DNA of 64,000 bases, from assembly GCF_000718025.1 (NCBI RefSeq), contig NZ_JODS01000024.1:1-64000 (forward strand), written 5' to 3'. Under the pieces are notes generated by a model. The model was not told where the DNA came from, did no database searches, and saw only the letters and a list, made by a program, of their open reading frames with translations. This document shows positions 1-9,010 of this stretch, in pieces (position 1 is the stretch's first letter; each line of letters opens with the position of its first letter). Position numbers and translations under genes: made by a program. Source of the DNA: Kitasatospora purpeofusca (GTDB lineage Bacteria > Actinomycetota > Actinomycetes > Streptomycetales > Streptomycetaceae).

Positions 1-1
1 C

Positions 2-70
2 GTCGCCACCTACAGGGCGGCCGGGTTCGGGGCGGGGCCGGAGGTTCGCGACCGGATCCGCACGGCCTGA
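2..70 (+). CDS. C-terminal end of an upstream gene (partial)
   Basis: The first 70 bases read open in one forward frame, ending in TGA, and give a plausible 22-residue tail (VATYRAAGFGAGPEVRDRIR...). The composition fits coding sequence of this GC class, but no domain can be named from so little. Bases 71-284 after it hold no gene that I can support. It could also be a chance open frame. Confidence 0.35.
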   Translation, partial: VATYRAAGFGAGPEVRDRIRTA

Positions 71-284
71 GGCGGGTGCTGCTGCCGGCCGGCACGTGGC
101 CGGTGGCGGCACCCGCACCAGGCCCTCGAACTGCCGCATCCGCAGCCCCGTGAACGTCTCCACCCAGACCGGCTCAGCCCGGAGCACCCCACCCGTACCG
201 GAGAAATGCCCAGTCCCGGACCTTCCGGACCAAGCTTCAGGGCCGCATGCCCGGTCAGCATCGGACACTGGCCGCCCCCTCCCC

Positions 285-1040
285 TCAAGTCCGCACAGCA
301 GAACCCCGTTCGGGCGCCTCCGTCACGGGCAGGCACTCGGCGAGCAGGTCGACGACGTCGCGCCAGGCCCGTTGCGCGTGGCGCGGGTGGTGGCCGACGC
401 CGGGGACGGTGGGGTGGTCGACCGTGGGGTGGTGGAAGGCGTGCAGGGCGCCGCCGTAGACCGTGAGGCGCCAGTCGACGCCCGCGGCCTGCATCTCGGC
501 GGTGAACGCGTCGCGTTGCGCGGGCGGCATGATCGGGTCCTCCGACCCGACGCCGGCCCACACCGGGCAGTGGATGTGCGCCGCCTCGCCCGGCCGGCCG
601 GTGGTCAGTGCGTTGACCGTTCCGATCGCGCGCAGGTCGGCGCCGTCGCGTCCGAGTTCCAGTGCGACGGCGCCCCCGGTGCCGTAGCCGACGGCGGCGA
701 TCCGCTCGGGGTCGGTCCGCGGTTCGGCGCGCAGCACCCGGAGCGCCGCGCGGCCGATGTCCCGCATCCGGTCGGGATCGGCGAGCAGCGGCAGGCAGCG
801 GGCCAGCATCTCCTCGGGGTCGCCCAGGTAGCGCCCGCCGTGGAGGTCGAAGGCCAGGGCCACGTATCCCAGTTCGGCGAGGGCGTCGGCCCGGCGGCGC
901 TCGACGTCGCTGAGCCCCATGCCCTCCGGTCCGACCAGCACCGCGGGCCGGCGTCCGGTACCGGCCGGGAGCGCGAGGTGCCCGGTCATCGTCAGACCGT
1001 CGGCCGGGTACTCGACCGTATGCGTCGTGATCGTCGTCAT
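285..1040 (-). CDS. Dienelactone-hydrolase-family alpha/beta hydrolase lacking the nucleophile
   Basis: A 251-residue alpha/beta-hydrolase of the dienelactone hydrolase family, cytoplasmic, with no signal peptide. The acid and base of the triad are visible (Asp in GSEDPIMP near residue 168, His in GALHAF near 200). The nucleophile elbow reads GYGTGG (residues 118-123), so the position that holds Cys in dienelactone hydrolase (or Ser in relatives) is Gly120. The fold is clear, but a hydrolytic reaction is doubtful and no substrate can be assigned. The start is the ATG at 1040. A TAGGGT hexamer lies seven bases upstream and there is no Shine-Dalgarno, which suggests a leaderless transcript. A perfect 17-bp palindrome sits about 45 bp upstream. 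Confidence 0.85.
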   Translation of the reverse strand: MTTITTHTVEYPADGLTMTGHLALPAGTGRRPAVLVGPEGMGLSDVERRRADALAELGYVALAFDLHGGRYLGDPEEMLARCLPLLADPDRMRDIGRAALRVLRAEPRTDPERIAAVGYGTGGAVALELGRDGADLRAIGTVNALTTGRPGEAAHIHCPVWAGVGSEDPIMPPAQRDAFTAEMQAAGVDWRLTVYGGALHAFHHPTVDHPTVPGVGHHPRHAQRAWRDVVDLLAECLPVTEAPERGSAVRT

Positions 1041-1081
1041 GGAAGCGACCCTAGTGATCGTCTGGCCCGATTCGGCCGGCG

Positions 1082-1098
1082 TTCCGCCGCCGGCGGAA
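1082..1098. promoter_or_regulatory. Perfect 17-bp palindrome upstream of the DLH-like gene
   Basis: TTCCGCCG-C-CGGCGGAA is a perfect 8-1-8 inverted repeat. It lies upstream of the -10-like TAGGGT (1048-1053) of the minus-strand gene that starts at 1040, where a -35 or operator would be. It probably binds a dimeric regulator. A hairpin role is less likely because it lies upstream of both divergent genes. Confidence 0.45.
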
Positions 1099-1256
1099 TC
1101 GCGCGGTGTCCCTCCGGAGCAGCGGGGCCGGGCTCGCCTGTTGTGAAAGTGCTGGTCACGGCCGTTCGCCGATGGCCGTGGCCGGAGCTCCCACACCAGG
1201 CCGTCAGGCTCGCAGGGCCAGTGACGGCAACGCTTCGGTGCCAGTAGCCTCCTGAC

Positions 1257-1649
1257 ATGACGGGACCCTGGTACGTCGTCCTCGAAGAGGAGACGAAGAA
1301 CTACGCGAGCATCGACGGGCACGGTTACGACCTGTACCGCTGGCACCTGGCGCGGACCACGGAGGGTGAGGGCACCCGGGAGGCGGCCGAGGCGGCCGCG
1401 CGGTCGCTCGCGGACAGCCACGTCCCCGACAGCGTCGGCCGGTTCCTGTACCCCGGGGCCCGGCCGGGTCGCCAGGTCTACCGCATGCCGGACGGCACCC
1501 TGCTGGTCCGACTGACGCGCAGGTACGACGAGACCCGCTTCCGGGTGAGCGTCGGCGAGTTGATCGCCGTGCAGGAGGAGGTCGAGGGCGAGCGCCTCCC
1601 GGAGGCGCCCTCGGGCCTCAAGCGTCTCTTCGGCCGGGGGCGGCCGTAG
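1257..1649 (+). CDS. Conserved hypothetical protein, 130 aa
   Basis: A small acidic cytoplasmic protein (starts MTGPWYVVLEEETKNYASID, ends in a basic KRLFGRGRP tail) with no recognisable domain, membrane segment or cysteine. The N-terminal half carries an Ala/Glu-rich helix (EAAEAAARSLADSHV), the C-terminal half beta-like strands (GRQVYRMPDG, LLVRLTRR, RFRVSVGELIAVQEEV). TAGCCT lies exactly six bases before the ATG with no Shine-Dalgarno, so the mRNA is probably leaderless. It converges on the LuxR gene, with only 47 bp between the stops. Function unknown. Confidence 0.75.
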   Translation: MTGPWYVVLEEETKNYASIDGHGYDLYRWHLARTTEGEGTREAAEAAARSLADSHVPDSVGRFLYPGARPGRQVYRMPDGTLLVRLTRRYDETRFRVSVGELIAVQEEVEGERLPEAPSGLKRLFGRGRP

Positions 1650-1696
1650 AGGTTCCGGTCGGCCTCCGGGCCACCGGTGCCCGGTCCCGGTCCCGG

Positions 1697-4600
1697 TCAG
1701 GGGCCGGTGCGGAGTTCGGTGGCGAGGGTGCAGAGGGCGGCGCGGTCCGGGTGGCCGGTCTTGGCGAGGAGGCTGGCCAGGTGCTTCTCCACCGTGCGCG
1801 GTGAGATGGAGAGCTTGCGGGCCAGTTCCTGGTTGCCCGGGCGGTCGGCGAGCAGGACGAGCACCTCGTACTCGCGGACCGTCACCCCGCAGGTGCGCAG
1901 TCCGGCCGGGACGGCGTCGCGGCCGCCGCGGTGCTGGGCGACGCTGGCGCCGGCCCGGCGCAGCAGGGTGCGGCAGGCGGCGGCCACCGGCTGGACCTCC
2001 AACTGGTGGAAGTACTCCTCGGCGGTGCGCAGCCAGGCCACCGGGTCGCCCCAGCCGTCGGTGAGGGCGGCCTCGGCGGCGAGCCGCAGTGCGAGGTGGT
2101 GGGCGAGCGGGAAGGACGCGGCGCCGGGGGCCGTCTCGGCGATCGCGCGGGCGGCCTCGGCGGGGTGGCCCTCGCGGCCCAGCAGCACGGCGTCCGCGAA
2201 CCGCAGGAACTGGCGGTTCCAGGCGAGTTCGGCGGCGGGTACGGCGGCGGCCCGGTCGAGCGCGGCGCGGTCCCAGCGGCCCTCGACCACCTCCAGCAGC
2301 GGGTGCAGGCCGTGTCGGCCCGCCAGGTAGAACACGCTGGGGTGCTCCTCCTCCCAGGCCAGTCCGGCGGCGAGTTCGGCGCGGGCGCCGGGGCGGTCCT
2401 CGGCCAGCAGGGCGCCGACCGCCCGGCACAGCCCGTAGCGCAGCGGGGTCAGGAAGGACTCCTCGCCGCCGGCCTGCCGGAACCGGGCGAGTTCGCGCTC
2501 CATCTCGCGGGTGCGGCCGAGGTGCGCGGCGAGGGTGGCGGAGGAGAGCAGCAGGTAGCGGTGGGCGGCGAGGTTGTGCAGCCGGGCGGTGGCGTCGAGG
2601 CAGCGGTCGACGATGGTGCGGGCGGTGTGCCACTCGCCGCGCATCACCGCGTTCATCGCGAGCAGTCCGTCGAGGGTCTGGGTGAGGACGATCGCGCCGA
2701 GTCCGGCGGCGGCCTCCCGGGCGCGTTCGAGCCGGGTGCCGTCGCCGGTGCGCATGAAGGCGTTGGCGCCGAGCCGGAGCATGGCCTCGACCCGCCAGAC
2801 GGGGAGGGCGTTGGCCTCGGCGACGGCCAGCATGCGTTCCAGGCAGGCGTCGGCGGCGTCGAAGCCCTGTTCGCGGGAGAGCAGGGCGAGCAGCTGCCAG
2901 GCCTGGCAGGCGACCACCGGGAGGCCGGCGCGTTCGGCCACTTCGGCGGCGCGGCGGGCGCGTCGTTCGGCCTCGGCGAGGCGGGCCGCGGTCGGCGCGG
3001 TGGGGGCGGTGGGGGCGGCGGCCTCGCGGTCGCCGTCGCCAAGGTCGCCGCCGTCGCCGCCGTCGGCCGGGGTCGGGGTGTGGTCCGGCAGCAGGGCGAG
3101 GTGGCCCTCGACCACGGCCAGCGCGGCGTCCTGCTCGGGGCGCGGCCGACCCGCGGTGAGCGTCCGTGCGGTGGCCACCTGGGCCACCGCGTCGGGGCCG
3201 CGCTCGGCCATCACGGCGGCCCAGGCGAGCCGGGTGTGCAGCTCGATCCGGCGCTCGACGGCAGGGGTGGGGAGCGACCCCCGCCCCTCGCCGGAGCCGG
3301 AACCGGAACCGGAGCCGGGCGCGCCGGTTGCGCACTGCGGGACCGGAGGCAGGGTGCGGACCAGCTCGAACGCCCGGTCCAGCTGCCCGGATTCGGCCAG
3401 CGCCGGGAGCAGCCGCTCGGTGACGTCGGCCCGTTCGGCGTCGGCGGCGAGTTCGTGCGCGCGTTCCAGCAGGACCACGGCGGAGCCGGCCGCCCCGGCC
3501 TCCAGCACCCGTCGGCCGGCTTCCGCGAAGTGCACGGCCGCGCCCGCCCGGTCGCCGCTCAACAGGAGCAGGGAGGCGACCAACTGGCGGCGCTCGTCGG
3601 CGAGTTCCGGGTCGGCGCGGACGATGGCGCGGGCCGCCCGGCGGGCCAGCGCGGCCCGTTCGGCGGGGGCGAGGGCCGCCGTCACGGCGTCGGCGGTCAG
3701 CGCGTGCCGGAAGGCGTAGCGGTCGGGTGCGGAGCCGTCCGGCACGATCACATTGGCCTCGGAGGCCGAGCGGAGGTGGCTGAACAGGGTCCGGTCGTCG
3801 TAGCCGGTGATCAGCTGGACGGTGGTCACCGAGAACCGGCTGCCGAGGGTGGCCGCCGTCAGCAGCAGTTCCCGCACCTGGGGGTCGAGTTGGTCGATCC
3901 GGTGGCCCCAGCTGCGGACGATGGTGCTCGGCACGCCGGGCCGGGAGCCGTCGGCCAGCTGCCAGCGGCCGTCCTCGGCGCGCCGCAGCGCGCCCCGGTC
4001 CAGCAGGTCGGAGAGGAGTTCCTCGACCAGGTACGGGCAGCCGTCGCCGCGTTCGACGAGGTGCTCGACCAGCGGCGGCGGGAGTTCGCCGGTCGCGTCC
4101 TCCAGGATGGCGGCGGCCAGCGCGGCCACCTCGGCGGGCGGCAGCGGAGGGAGTTCGGCGACGGTCGCGGCGCGGCGGCGCTCGGCGGCCCGTACCAGTT
4201 CCAGCGCCGGGCCCGGTTCGGCCCGCAGGGTCGCGAGCAGCAGGACCGGCAGGCCCGCCAGGTTGTCGACCAGGTACTCCAGGACGGCGACGGTCTCGGC
4301 GTCGGTGTCGTGGAGGTCCTCCAGCAGCAGGACGCAGCCCTGGTCGCGGCCGAGCACCGCGAGCAGCCGGAGCAGCGCCTCGGCGAGTTCGACCACCGTC
4401 TCGGGGTAGGCACCCGCGCCGGCCGCCGGTGCGGCGTCCCGCCACTCGGGGACGAGCCGGGCGAGCGCGGGGCGGTAGGGGGCGAGTTCGGGGTCGGCGG
4501 GGGGACCGGCGGCCCGGAACCGTGAGGACAGCGCCTCGATCAACGGGCGGAACGGCGTCACCGTGCCAGTCGAACTGCCCCGCCCGCGCAGCACCGGCAG

Positions 4601-4777
4601 GCCCAGTCCGTACGCGTGGTAGGCGCATTCCCCGGCCAGCCGGGACTTGCCGATGCCGGCCTCGCCGAGCAGGAAGACCGCTCCGCCGGCCCGTTGCCGG
4701 GCAGCGGCCAGCGCGCCGCCGAGCATCGCGAGCTCCGCGGCGCGGCCGACGGTGATCGACGACGTGGTGCGCACCAT
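1697..4777 (-). CDS. LAL-type LuxR transcriptional regulator with N-terminal AAA ATPase
   Basis: A 1026-residue large ATP-binding regulator of the LuxR (LAL) family. The N-terminus has Walker A GEAGIGKS (residues 38-45) and Walker B CVLLLEDLHD. The middle is a long helical TPR/MalT-like region. The last 70 residues are a LuxR helix-turn-helix (VTVREYEVLVLLA ... ISPRTVEKHLASLLAKTG). A Gly-Ser microsatellite sits in the linker near 3295-3320. The start codon follows TAGCCT at six bases, a leaderless arrangement. It lies directly downstream of, and co-directional with, the LanM cluster and is the natural candidate for its pathway activator, although LAL proteins are common and the link is inferred. 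Bases 4778-5067 upstream are non-coding. Confidence 0.9.
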   Translation of the reverse strand: MVRTTSSITVGRAAELAMLGGALAAARQRAGGAVFLLGEAGIGKSRLAGECAYHAYGLGLPVLRGRGSSTGTVTPFRPLIEALSSRFRAAGPPADPELAPYRPALARLVPEWRDAAPAAGAGAYPETVVELAEALLRLLAVLGRDQGCVLLLEDLHDTDAETVAVLEYLVDNLAGLPVLLLATLRAEPGPALELVRAAERRRAATVAELPPLPPAEVAALAAAILEDATGELPPPLVEHLVERGDGCPYLVEELLSDLLDRGALRRAEDGRWQLADGSRPGVPSTIVRSWGHRIDQLDPQVRELLLTAATLGSRFSVTTVQLITGYDDRTLFSHLRSASEANVIVPDGSAPDRYAFRHALTADAVTAALAPAERAALARRAARAIVRADPELADERRQLVASLLLLSGDRAGAAVHFAEAGRRVLEAGAAGSAVVLLERAHELAADAERADVTERLLPALAESGQLDRAFELVRTLPPVPQCATGAPGSGSGSGSGEGRGSLPTPAVERRIELHTRLAWAAVMAERGPDAVAQVATARTLTAGRPRPEQDAALAVVEGHLALLPDHTPTPADGGDGGDLGDGDREAAAPTAPTAPTAARLAEAERRARRAAEVAERAGLPVVACQAWQLLALLSREQGFDAADACLERMLAVAEANALPVWRVEAMLRLGANAFMRTGDGTRLERAREAAAGLGAIVLTQTLDGLLAMNAVMRGEWHTARTIVDRCLDATARLHNLAAHRYLLLSSATLAAHLGRTREMERELARFRQAGGEESFLTPLRYGLCRAVGALLAEDRPGARAELAAGLAWEEEHPSVFYLAGRHGLHPLLEVVEGRWDRAALDRAAAVPAAELAWNRQFLRFADAVLLGREGHPAEAARAIAETAPGAASFPLAHHLALRLAAEAALTDGWGDPVAWLRTAEEYFHQLEVQPVAAACRTLLRRAGASVAQHRGGRDAVPAGLRTCGVTVREYEVLVLLADRPGNQELARKLSISPRTVEKHLASLLAKTGHPDRAALCTLATELRTGP

Positions 4778-5067
4778 GGGCGCAGGCTACTTGACCGGGA
4801 TTCCGTTCTGAAGTGCGTTGAATCGATCACGAAGCAGACACCGTGTCAGCACCGGGTGGTTGCCGTACGACCACAATCGGTGAACAGGGTCCGCGGATCG
4901 CCGGCGGGCCGGGGTGCGCGCGGGGTGGGGCGGGGTCCGCCGCCGAGGGGCTGCCCGGTCCTCGGCGGCGGACGGTCCGGCCGGTTGCGGCCGGGGGTGG
5001 TGCTCAGGGTCGGGCTGTTCCCGAACGGATCAGAAGAGCCGGCGGGGGATCAGAAGGGGACGGGGCA

Positions 5068-5259
5068 TCAGAAAGGGGTGGTCATGGTCGGGAACTCGAT
5101 GATCGGTGGGATCGCCCCGCCCGTTCCGGCGAGCAGGTGGGAACGCAGGCCCAGGCCGCCGCCCGAGCGCAGGCGGATCTCGCCGGCCGGGTGGTCGGCC
5201 GTCTCGCCGGGGCGGACGGCGGTTTGCGGCAGGGTGAGCCGCTCGTCGTGGCTGTGCAT
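5068..5259 (-). CDS. Candidate LanM substrate: 63-aa cysteine-free RiPP precursor
   Basis: A 63-residue ORF lies 112 bp downstream of LanM on the same strand. It has a good Shine-Dalgarno (GGAG nine bases before the ATG at 5259). The N-terminal part (MHSHDERLTLPQTAVRPGET...) is polar and leader-like. A Gly-rich segment ends in AGTGG, a possible double-glycine processing site. The last 15 residues, AIPPIIEFPTMTTPF, would be the core. There are three Thr residues in that core but no Cys anywhere in the peptide, so canonical (methyl)lanthionine rings could not form. It may instead be dehydrated or cyclised through another nucleophile, or may not be the substrate at all. No other cysteine-containing small ORF was seen next to LanM. 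Confidence 0.6.
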   Translation of the reverse strand: MHSHDERLTLPQTAVRPGETADHPAGEIRLRSGGGLGLRSHLLAGTGGAIPPIIEFPTMTTPF

Positions 5260-5371
5260 GGTGGGGAGCTCCGTTCGTGGTGGTGATGGATGGTGCGGGA
5301 AGGAGGACGTCGTGCGGGCGGCGCCGGTTCGGTCGGGGGTGGCCGGGCGGCCCGGGGGCCCGCCGGTGCGG

Positions 5372-8300
5372 TCAGCGGAGCGCGACCGGGCTGCGCGGTT
5401 CGCCGACGACGCGGAGGGAAGCGGCGGTGGCCGGGACGGCCGGGGGGTCGGGGAGGGCGGTGTCGAAGGGCCGCGCCGTCCGGTGGGTCGCCGGGGCGGG
5501 ACCGGTCGCGGGGCCCGGTCCGCCTGCCGCCGGGGCGCGGGGGCGCAGCAGCAGGGCCGACGGTACCTGGTCGGGGAAGCCGAGGCGGAGCAGTCCGTGG
5601 CCGATCCCGGCCAGACCGGTGAGCAGTCCGGGGTGCGGGACGTGGTCGGGCGTGCCGGACCGCGCGCCGTCCTGGTCGACGGCGGCCAGCAGGGCGCCGG
5701 CCCGCCGGACCCACGGGGTGCGGCCGGCCGCGGGCCCGTACCGGCCGAGCAGTTCCAGGACGCCCAGCTCGCCGTGGCACAGGCTGTGGTCGCCGAGCGG
5801 GGTGGCACGGGCGGTGTTCCGGACGGCCCGCTGGGCCCAGTCGGCGAGTTCCCGGTCGGCGAGCGCGAGCGGGCTGTCGAGGACGGCGAGCGCGATCCCG
5901 GGACGGCCCCGGCACCAGGAGCCCTCGCGGGAGCGGACGGCGGTGGCCGTGCGCAGGGCGGCCAGGCCGGCTCGGTGGTGCGGGCCCTCGGGGGGCTCGG
6001 CGGTGGCCTCGGCGTAGCGCAGCAGCGCCCAGCCGACGCCGGCCGACCCGTGGGCGAAGCCGGCGGTGGCGGGGAGGGGGTGGGCGGCGAGCCGCTCGGC
6101 GCAGCGGGCGGTGGCGGCCCGCGCGTCGGCGGCGGCCCGGACCTCGGCGCGGGTGGCCTCGGCGGCCTCGGCTCCGTCGGCACCCTCGGCCCCGGTACGG
6201 ACCGCCCCGGCGTGGACGGCCCCGCCGTGCACCGCGAGCAGGGCCGCGAGCCCGCCGGCGGTGCCGCTGTGCACGCCCGGGTCGGCCTCGTCCTCGGCCG
6301 CGGCCACCGTGAGCGCCACCGCCGCGCCGGCCCACCCGGCGAGCGCCGGGTCGTCCAGGAGCCGGGCGAGTTCGGCGAGTGCGTAGCTGATGCCTCCCAG
6401 GCCGGCGAAGGCGCCGGAGCCGACGGCGGCCGGGTGGCCGGGGTGGGAGCCGAGGGCGTCGAGCAGTCCGGGGACGGGCGCGAGGGCCCGGCGGGCGACC
6501 TCGGCGTAGCGGTCGGTCCCGGTGAGCGCGGCGAGCTGGGCGAGGAACAGCGCGGTGCCGGTGTACCCGCCGGCGAGGTCCGCGCCGAGCGGCCGGACCC
6601 GCCAGTGGCGGTCGGCGAGCAGTTCCAGCCCGAGCCAGTTGGTGCGGGAACGCCCCTGGTAGGCGGCGGCGACGAGCTGGTCGCCGAGCCCCCGGGCGGC
6701 GGCCAGCAGCCGTTCGGGCTCGGGCGCGGTGGCCCAGACGTTCTCCGGCACCGGACGCCCGGGCCGGTGCGCGGGGGTGTCGGCGGCGCCGGCCATCGCG
6801 GCGCGCACGATCCACTCCTGGTCCTTGCGGTCGACCGCGCCGAGCGCGGCGAGCTTGGCCTCGACCCGGGCCAGCCCCGGTTCGGCCAGCTCCCCGGGCA
6901 GCCGCCGGCCGCCGGAGGTCCACAGGTCGCGGGTGCCGGGCCGGGTGGTGAACAGCGGCACGTCGCCGGTCCACAGGTCGGCGATCTCGTGCTCGGCCAG
7001 CCCGGGACGGCCGGGGTCGTCGACCGCGTCGGTGCGCAGCAGGTCGAGCACGGCCTGCCGGGCGCCCGCCTCGCGCAGCACGTCGGGGTGGGTGGACTCG
7101 TCCAGCAGCCGGGCGTAGACCCGGGTGGCCCGGGGGACCACCCGGACCTCGGCGTCCGCGAAGGTGCGCAGCAGTCCGCGCGGGCCGGTGAGGTCGTCGC
7201 GGCCGGCGGCGAGCGCCGCGTACCCGGCGCGGAAGCCGGCCACCAGCGCCTCGGTGTGCTCGGCGGGCTCGACCTGGGCGCCGCCGAGCCGCGGCCGGTT
7301 GTGCGCGGCGCCGAACGGGCGCGGGCGCCGCACCAGCCGCATCTCGTCGGTGCCGGCGCCGGCCCAGTCCACGCCGTCGACCGGGGAGAGCCGCCGTCCG
7401 GTGCCGCCGCCGCCGATGCCGGAGACGTCCGCGGCGCCGTCGTCGCCGATCAGCAACTGGGGCAGCAGGCCGACGCGGTGGACGGACTCGGCGAGCGCGC
7501 GGGCCGCCGGGTCCTCCTCGGGCATGCCGGAGCCGGAGCCGGAGCCGGTGCCAGCTCCAGCACCGGTGCCGGAGCCAGCACCGGTGCCGGAGCCAGCACC
7601 GGTGTCGGCGTCGGGGGCGGGGCGGGGCTCGCCCGCCGGCGGATGGAACAGCGTCTCGACGTCCACCAGGACCGGGTGGTCCCCGCAGGCGACCAGGTTC
7701 TCGAAGTGGGTGTCGGTGCCGTCCAGGACGTGCAGCAGCGCGAGCAGCGCGCCCTGCCGCCGGTAGAACCGCTCGACGTCGTAGCGGGTCAGGCAGGGGC
7801 GGGCCTCGGCGAACTCGGTCCAGCCGTGGCTGCCCCGGTCGAGCAGGCCGAGCGCGCGCAGCCGGGGCACTCCCGGCTGCGCGCCGTACCAGCCGAGCAG
7901 GGTGTTGAAGTGCCGGTGCGCGGCGGGCGGCCGGGGGCGGTGGACGACGGCGGTGCCGTTGGCGAAGTGCAGCACGGCGACGGCCCGCCCGCGCCGGTGG
8001 CGGTCGCCGGCGTCGGCGGTGACGGCCAGCAGGGTGCCCGGGTCGCGGCCGCGCAGCAGCCCGGCGACCAGCAGTGCCCGGTCGGCGGCGAAGCGGTCCA
8101 GCAGTTCGGCGTGGGCGTCGGCGGCGTCCAGGCAGGCGCGGGCGAGCAGCCGGGCCAGGACGGGGTAGTCGCGCAGCAGCGCGGCCAGGCCCTCGCGGCG
8201 GGCGGTGAGCGCGAGGAAGGAGCGGAACCGCTCCTGCGGGGTGCCCCCGGCCAGCCGCCCGGCCGTCCGGGCCGTGCTGAGCTCCAGGACGAGGGTGCGG

Positions 8301-8923
8301 GCGGCGATCCGGGCCAGCCGTTCGGTGAGCCGCGCCGTGAACTCGGCGCGCAGCGCGGTGAGGTCGATCCGGCCCTGCTGGTCGGCCGCCCGCACGGCGG
8401 GGGTGAGCGCGGTCAGCAGCCGGACCTGCGCCCGGTCGGCGAAGGGCTGGAGGACGAGCGCGAAGCCGCTCAGGCCCGGGTAGGCGGCGCGCGGCACCAC
8501 CGGGCGGACGGGCGCGGCGGCCACCGCGGCCTCGGTGAACGCGGCCCAGTCCGGACGGGTGGCGGGCGCGGGCCGACCCGGGGTCAGTCCCCGTTCCCAC
8601 CACGGCGGGCCGCCGGCACGGGGGGACCGGAGACGAGCGTGGTGGGAACGGGGAGTCTGGGAGGGGTGGGGCTGGTTCGGGTCGGGACGGTTCGGGCGGT
8701 GCTGGTTCGGGTCGGACCGGTTCGGGTCGGGCGCCGCCGTCTCCGCCGTCGGGGCGGATGCGGCGGAAACGGCGGGTGGTGCCGGTGGTGCGGGGAAGTC
8801 GCCGGGCATCGGAGTGTGCGGGAACGGTATGGCCGAGGGAACCGCCGGTGCGACCGGGCCCTGAACCGGTCCGGCGCCCCCGTCGGGGCGCGTGCTGCGC
8901 ACGGCGTTCACCTCAGCCACCAC
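5372..8923 (-). CDS. lanM: Class II lanthipeptide synthetase (LanM)
   Basis: A 1183-residue bifunctional LanM. Residues 1-105 are an unusual Pro/Asn-rich extension before the usual PPWWERGL. The DUF4135 dehydratase domain follows, with GDRHRRGRAVAVLHF, the catalytic-loop DGTDTHFENL and VDVETLFHP. The C-terminal LanC-like cyclase keeps all three zinc ligands (Cys in SWCRGRPGIAL near 997, Cys-His in LCHGELG near 1047) and the final PGLLTGLAGIGHGLLRLG. The start is GTG at 8923 or 8920, just after GGAGGT. Ser/Thr of a partner peptide are expected to be phosphorylated and eliminated, then attacked by Cys thiols. The adjacent candidate precursor has none. No LanT transporter or LanP protease lies nearby. 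A Gly/Ser/Thr repeat interrupts the dehydratase domain. Confidence 0.93.
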   Translation of the reverse strand: MVAEVNAVRSTRPDGGAGPVQGPVAPAVPSAIPFPHTPMPGDFPAPPAPPAVSAASAPTAETAAPDPNRSDPNQHRPNRPDPNQPHPSQTPRSHHARLRSPRAGGPPWWERGLTPGRPAPATRPDWAAFTEAAVAAAPVRPVVPRAAYPGLSGFALVLQPFADRAQVRLLTALTPAVRAADQQGRIDLTALRAEFTARLTERLARIAARTLVLELSTARTAGRLAGGTPQERFRSFLALTARREGLAALLRDYPVLARLLARACLDAADAHAELLDRFAADRALLVAGLLRGRDPGTLLAVTADAGDRHRRGRAVAVLHFANGTAVVHRPRPPAAHRHFNTLLGWYGAQPGVPRLRALGLLDRGSHGWTEFAEARPCLTRYDVERFYRRQGALLALLHVLDGTDTHFENLVACGDHPVLVDVETLFHPPAGEPRPAPDADTGAGSGTGAGSGTGAGAGTGSGSGSGMPEEDPAARALAESVHRVGLLPQLLIGDDGAADVSGIGGGGTGRRLSPVDGVDWAGAGTDEMRLVRRPRPFGAAHNRPRLGGAQVEPAEHTEALVAGFRAGYAALAAGRDDLTGPRGLLRTFADAEVRVVPRATRVYARLLDESTHPDVLREAGARQAVLDLLRTDAVDDPGRPGLAEHEIADLWTGDVPLFTTRPGTRDLWTSGGRRLPGELAEPGLARVEAKLAALGAVDRKDQEWIVRAAMAGAADTPAHRPGRPVPENVWATAPEPERLLAAARGLGDQLVAAAYQGRSRTNWLGLELLADRHWRVRPLGADLAGGYTGTALFLAQLAALTGTDRYAEVARRALAPVPGLLDALGSHPGHPAAVGSGAFAGLGGISYALAELARLLDDPALAGWAGAAVALTVAAAEDEADPGVHSGTAGGLAALLAVHGGAVHAGAVRTGAEGADGAEAAEATRAEVRAAADARAATARCAERLAAHPLPATAGFAHGSAGVGWALLRYAEATAEPPEGPHHRAGLAALRTATAVRSREGSWCRGRPGIALAVLDSPLALADRELADWAQRAVRNTARATPLGDHSLCHGELGVLELLGRYGPAAGRTPWVRRAGALLAAVDQDGARSGTPDHVPHPGLLTGLAGIGHGLLRLGFPDQVPSALLLRPRAPAAGGPGPATGPAPATHRTARPFDTALPDPPAVPATAASLRVVGEPRSPVALR
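7529..7605. repeat. In-frame microsatellite in LanM
   Basis: Two perfect copies of the 18-mer CACCGGTGCCGGAGCCAG (7561-7578, 7579-7596) are flanked by degenerate GGAGCC hexamers. Read in frame on the minus strand they give alternating Gly-Ser/Gly-Thr/Gly-Ala dipeptides near residues 440-465. The segment lies between the VETLFHP motif and VHRVGLLP of the dehydratase domain, so it lengthens a loop rather than disrupting a motif. Confidence 0.8.
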
Positions 8924-9010
8924 CGCACCTCCGATGCCGGGAGAGAGCCGCGCTGCCGTCGAAGGCGCTGCCCTCGTTGCTGATCCTGTCGTTGGGGCGG
9001 TTGCCGGGGC

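Noticed and set aside
4843..5286. Long open frames on the plus strand opposite the lanthipeptide precursor region and LanM
   Set aside because: They are shadows: the codon pattern favours the minus strand, no ribosome site or domain supports them, and their Gly/Arg/Pro-rich translation is typical of antisense frames in high-GC DNA.
8635..8923. LanM starting internally, with the Pro/Asn-rich N-terminus treated as non-coding
   Set aside because: GGAGGT sits correctly before GTG 8923/8920, while internal candidates such as the MPGDF Met lack a ribosome site. Low-complexity repeats explain the odd composition.
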